DNA of 6,925 nt from contig DFDK01000062.1 of NCBI GenBank assembly GCA_002367695.1, positions 5,376-12,300 of the forward strand, in the 5' to 3' direction. Below the pieces are notes generated by a model. It was not told where the DNA came from. It saw only the letters and a program-made list of their open reading frames with translations, and ran no database searches. Shown piece by piece: positions 4,986 to 6,925 of the stretch; position 1 is the first letter of the stretch, and each line of letters opens with the position of its first letter. Position numbers and translations under genes: made by a program. This DNA comes from Acidimicrobium sp. UBA3029. GTDB taxonomy: Bacteria; Actinomycetota; Acidimicrobiia; Acidimicrobiales; Ilumatobacteraceae.

Positions 4986-6185
4986 GAGCCGCAACTGATT
5001 GACGCCGCGAATGGTGAGTCTGTCTCGCCATGATGGTGTACCAATAACTTCGATCTGAGCAAACCGTTTGATGAGGGAACCAATTGCAATCTCGGTTTCG
5101 ATTTTGGCCAATGATGCGCCAAGGCAATAGTGGATGCCCGACGAAAAAGCCATGTGTCGGTTGGCGTTGGCACGGTTGAGTTGCAAGTCATTTGGGTTTT
5201 CGAACATTGATGGATCGTGGTTTGCCCCACCCAGTGACGTGAGCACCATGGTGCCCGGCTGCACGGTGATTTGCTCGTTGTCGACCATGTAGTGCACTGG
5301 CACGAGTGGCACGCGCACGGTGTGTTGCACTGGGCCATCAAAGCGCAATAGTTCGTCGATGTGCGATTGGGTGAGACCGTTGTTATGGACGATGGCTTGC
5401 TGTTCGGGGTTGTTGAGTAGCGCAAGTGTGCCATTGCCGATCAGGTTGACGGTTGTTTCGTGGCCAGCGATATACAACAGCACCACGAATGCCATCAGTT
5501 CTTCGGTGGTCATTTGTTCGCCAGATTCTTCAGCTGTGATAAGGGATGAAAGCATGTCGTCACTCAAGTGCTTGCGGCGGTGTTCGATAATGGTGGTCAA
5601 GTAGGGCACGAGTTGGGCGATCGCATCTTCGGATTGCACAAGTTCTTCATCGGTGGCGGTTGGCTCGAGTGAGTTGGTAATCAGTTGCGACCACTCGCGC
5701 AACTCGATCGAGCGATCAGTTGGCATGTCGAGAAGATCGGAGATGACTTGAAAAGGCACCGGAAAAGCAAGATCATCTATCAGCTCAATGTGTCCGGCTT
5801 CTTGGGCACGGTCAAGGACGTTGTCGACAAGTTGTTGGATGCGCGGCCGTAATCGCTCCATTGCAGAAGGTGTAAATGACTTAGAGACGATGCGCCGAAG
5901 TCGCGTGTGATCAGGAGGATCGAGATTGAGGATCGATTTTGTGCGGGTGCGCTGTTGGTCGCGATAATTTTGCCGCGACGGCGTAGATGCTTGTGTCGAA
6001 TACTTTTCGATATCGCGAGAAAAGTCTGCACTCTTGAGAGTTGTGGAAACGTCTTCATAGCGAGTGAGCACAACCATGCCAAATGCGGTGGTGTGCACTG
6101 GTTCGTTTGAGCGAAGTGCGTCGTAATACGGATACGGGTTGGCGCGAAATGCCGGATCAAATGGGTTGAAGACTGCTGTGGTCAT
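4974..6185 (-). CDS. Soluble bacterial cytochrome P450 monooxygenase
   Basis: This is a 403-residue class I cytosolic P450 that inserts one oxygen atom from O2 into an organic substrate, using electrons from a ferredoxin and its reductase. No signal or membrane anchor is present. Motifs occur in order: the C-helix LDPPDHTRLRR (88-98), I-helix oxygen-activating AGHETT (240-245), K-helix ELLR (278-281), and the heme loop FSSGIHYCLG (347-356) with Cys354 as the axial heme ligand, followed by ASLAKIE. All key residues are intact and the length is typical. The ATG touches the stop codon of the upstream SDR gene with no gap and no visible ribosome site, implying translation by reinitiation. No ferredoxin or ferredoxin reductase is in the window. 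The CYP family and substrate are unknown; terpenoid, steroid or fatty compounds are general possibilities only. Its 3' end overlaps the dehydrogenase gene on the other strand. Confidence 0.95.
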   Translation of the reverse strand: MTTAVFNPFDPAFRANPYPYYDALRSNEPVHTTAFGMVVLTRYEDVSTTLKSADFSRDIEKYSTQASTPSRQNYRDQQRTRTKSILNLDPPDHTRLRRIVSKSFTPSAMERLRPRIQQLVDNVLDRAQEAGHIELIDDLAFPVPFQVISDLLDMPTDRSIELREWSQLITNSLEPTATDEELVQSEDAIAQLVPYLTTIIEHRRKHLSDDMLSSLITAEESGEQMTTEELMAFVVLLYIAGHETTVNLIGNGTLALLNNPEQQAIVHNNGLTQSHIDELLRFDGPVQHTVRVPLVPVHYMVDNEQITVQPGTMVLTSLGGANHDPSMFENPNDLQLNRANANRHMAFSSGIHYCLGASLAKIETEIAIGSLIKRFAQIEVIGTPSWRDRLTIRGVNQLRLSVS

Positions 6186-6925
6186 CTAGACAAACGGTGC
6201 CGCAGGAATGTATTGCGAAATCTCTTGACCGTCCATAACGATCCACTGAGAGCCAGAGACGCGCTCGGTAAGCGCACGCATTGCCAAGTCGCCTGCAATT
6301 GAGACATCCATGATGCCAAGTCCAAGCGAATCGAGATTCTGTCGCGTTTCTTCAGAAAGTAATGGAGTATCGAGAAAAGCAGGGCAGAGTGCGCTCACGC
6401 ACACGCCATGTGGTTCGAGTGCTGCGCCAAGAGACTTGGTGAGACCAACCATTGCATGCTTGGTAAGACCGTAAATTGGGTCTGCTGCAATCGGCACGAT
6501 GCCGGCAAGAGAAGCAGTGACAAGTATGTGGCCAGACTTGCGCTCGACCATGCCAGGGATTACTGCACGCGCACCAAACACGACACCGTCAACGTTGATG
6601 TTCATAATTTTGTTGTAGTCGTCGTTGCTCAGGTGCTCGAACGGGTAGTTGGTAATTGCTCCAAAGACATTGGAGTTTGTAGACACACCGGCATTGAGGC
6701 ACACGATATTAAACGGTTCGAAGGTTGGCATGATTTTGTCCCATGCTGTCGAGTCAGTGACATCGAGATGCACATACTCGCCACCTACTTCGACAGCAAG
6801 GGCCTTACCTAAGGTGTCGTTGACATCAGCGATAACAACGCTTGCGCCCTCGCGGGTGAAACGGCGAGCCATCTCGGCACCGATACCACTTGCCCCACCA
6901 GTAATGAATGCGCGTTGTCCAGTTA
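6186..6925 (-). CDS. Short-chain dehydrogenase/reductase (SDR), 5' end outside window
   Basis: This classical SDR oxidises an alcohol or reduces a ketone in the cytoplasm. The reading frame stays open past the first internal ATG (6872) to the right edge. Those extra 17 codons, TGQRAFITGGASGIGAE, hold the cofactor motif TGGASGIG, so the true start lies beyond base 6925. About 245 residues are visible, near full length. Counting from the internal ATG, VVIAD (12-16) ends with an Asp that favours NAD(H). LNAG (59-62) is the NNAG variant. Asn93 and Ser121 precede YGLTK (134-138), giving Tyr134 and Lys138 as the catalytic pair. The PAFLDTPL segment (about 164-171 from that ATG) is the usual post-catalytic loop. 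Its TAG stop abuts the ATG of the P450, so the two enzymes probably act on the same substrate class, for instance oxidising a hydroxylated product or preparing its precursor. The substrate is unknown. Confidence 0.92.
   Translation of the reverse strand, partial: TGQRAFITGGASGIGAEMARRFTREGASVVIADVNDTLGKALAVEVGGEYVHLDVTDSTAWDKIMPTFEPFNIVCLNAGVSTNSNVFGAITNYPFEHLSNDDYNKIMNINVDGVVFGARAVIPGMVERKSGHILVTASLAGIVPIAADPIYGLTKHAMVGLTKSLGAALEPHGVCVSALCPAFLDTPLLSEETRQNLDSLGLGIMDVSIAGDLAMRALTERVSGSQWIVMDGQEISQYIPAAPFV

Noticed and set aside
4687..5434. Overlapping minus-strand frames around the P450 3' end
   Set aside because: They are frame-shifted readings of the P450 gene and of the complement of the dehydrogenase.
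6408..6812. Plus-strand 134-codon frame opposite the SDR
   Set aside because: Complement of a clear SDR gene; Cys/His-rich composition but no zinc-binding spacing or known domain.

Overview
The window most resembles an actinobacterial genome of moderate GC, and an Acidimicrobiia-like lineage (Ilumatobacter or freshwater acIV type) is my best guess. The pointers are a CarD protein close to the mycobacterial form but with a long Lys/Ala/Pro tail, frequent GTG and TTG starts, a soluble cytochrome P450 paired with a short-chain dehydrogenase, and a PIN-domain remnant of a type common in actinobacteria. This assignment is inferred from protein resemblance only; no taxonomic marker is complete.

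Left block (1-2206, all minus strand): an unrecognised six-helix membrane protein, a ten-helix EamA/DMT exporter, and the first 202 codons of purH (IMP cyclohydrolase end), which runs off the left edge. The exporter stop and the purH start are 4 bases apart, so these two are probably co-translated.

Middle block (2207-3488): tRNA-Arg(TCT) on the plus strand, then about 930 bases of gene debris. Reading left to right, this is the C-terminal two thirds of a NylB-like serine hydrolase (minus strand, no SxxK catalytic motif) and then the C-terminal 60 codons of a PIN-domain protein (plus strand). Both lost their 5' halves, and both homologies stop at the same point near 3220-3223. The simplest reading is one deletion across a divergent gene pair. 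The hydrolase remnant ends inside the T-arm of the tRNA.

Right block (3489-6925): carD followed 6 bases later by an NADP-type beta-hydroxyacid dehydrogenase (plus strand). These converge, with a 12-base overlap, on a minus-strand pair of SDR oxidoreductase (5' end outside the window) and cytochrome P450, whose stop and start codons touch with no gap. The SDR/P450 pair looks like a small oxidative module acting on an unknown hydrophobic alcohol or ketone. No electron-transfer partner for the P450 is present.

I see no CRISPR array, complete mobile element or obvious new defence system. The most notable items are the double-truncation junction beside the tRNA, the basic tail on CarD and the unusual carD-dehydrogenase pairing.
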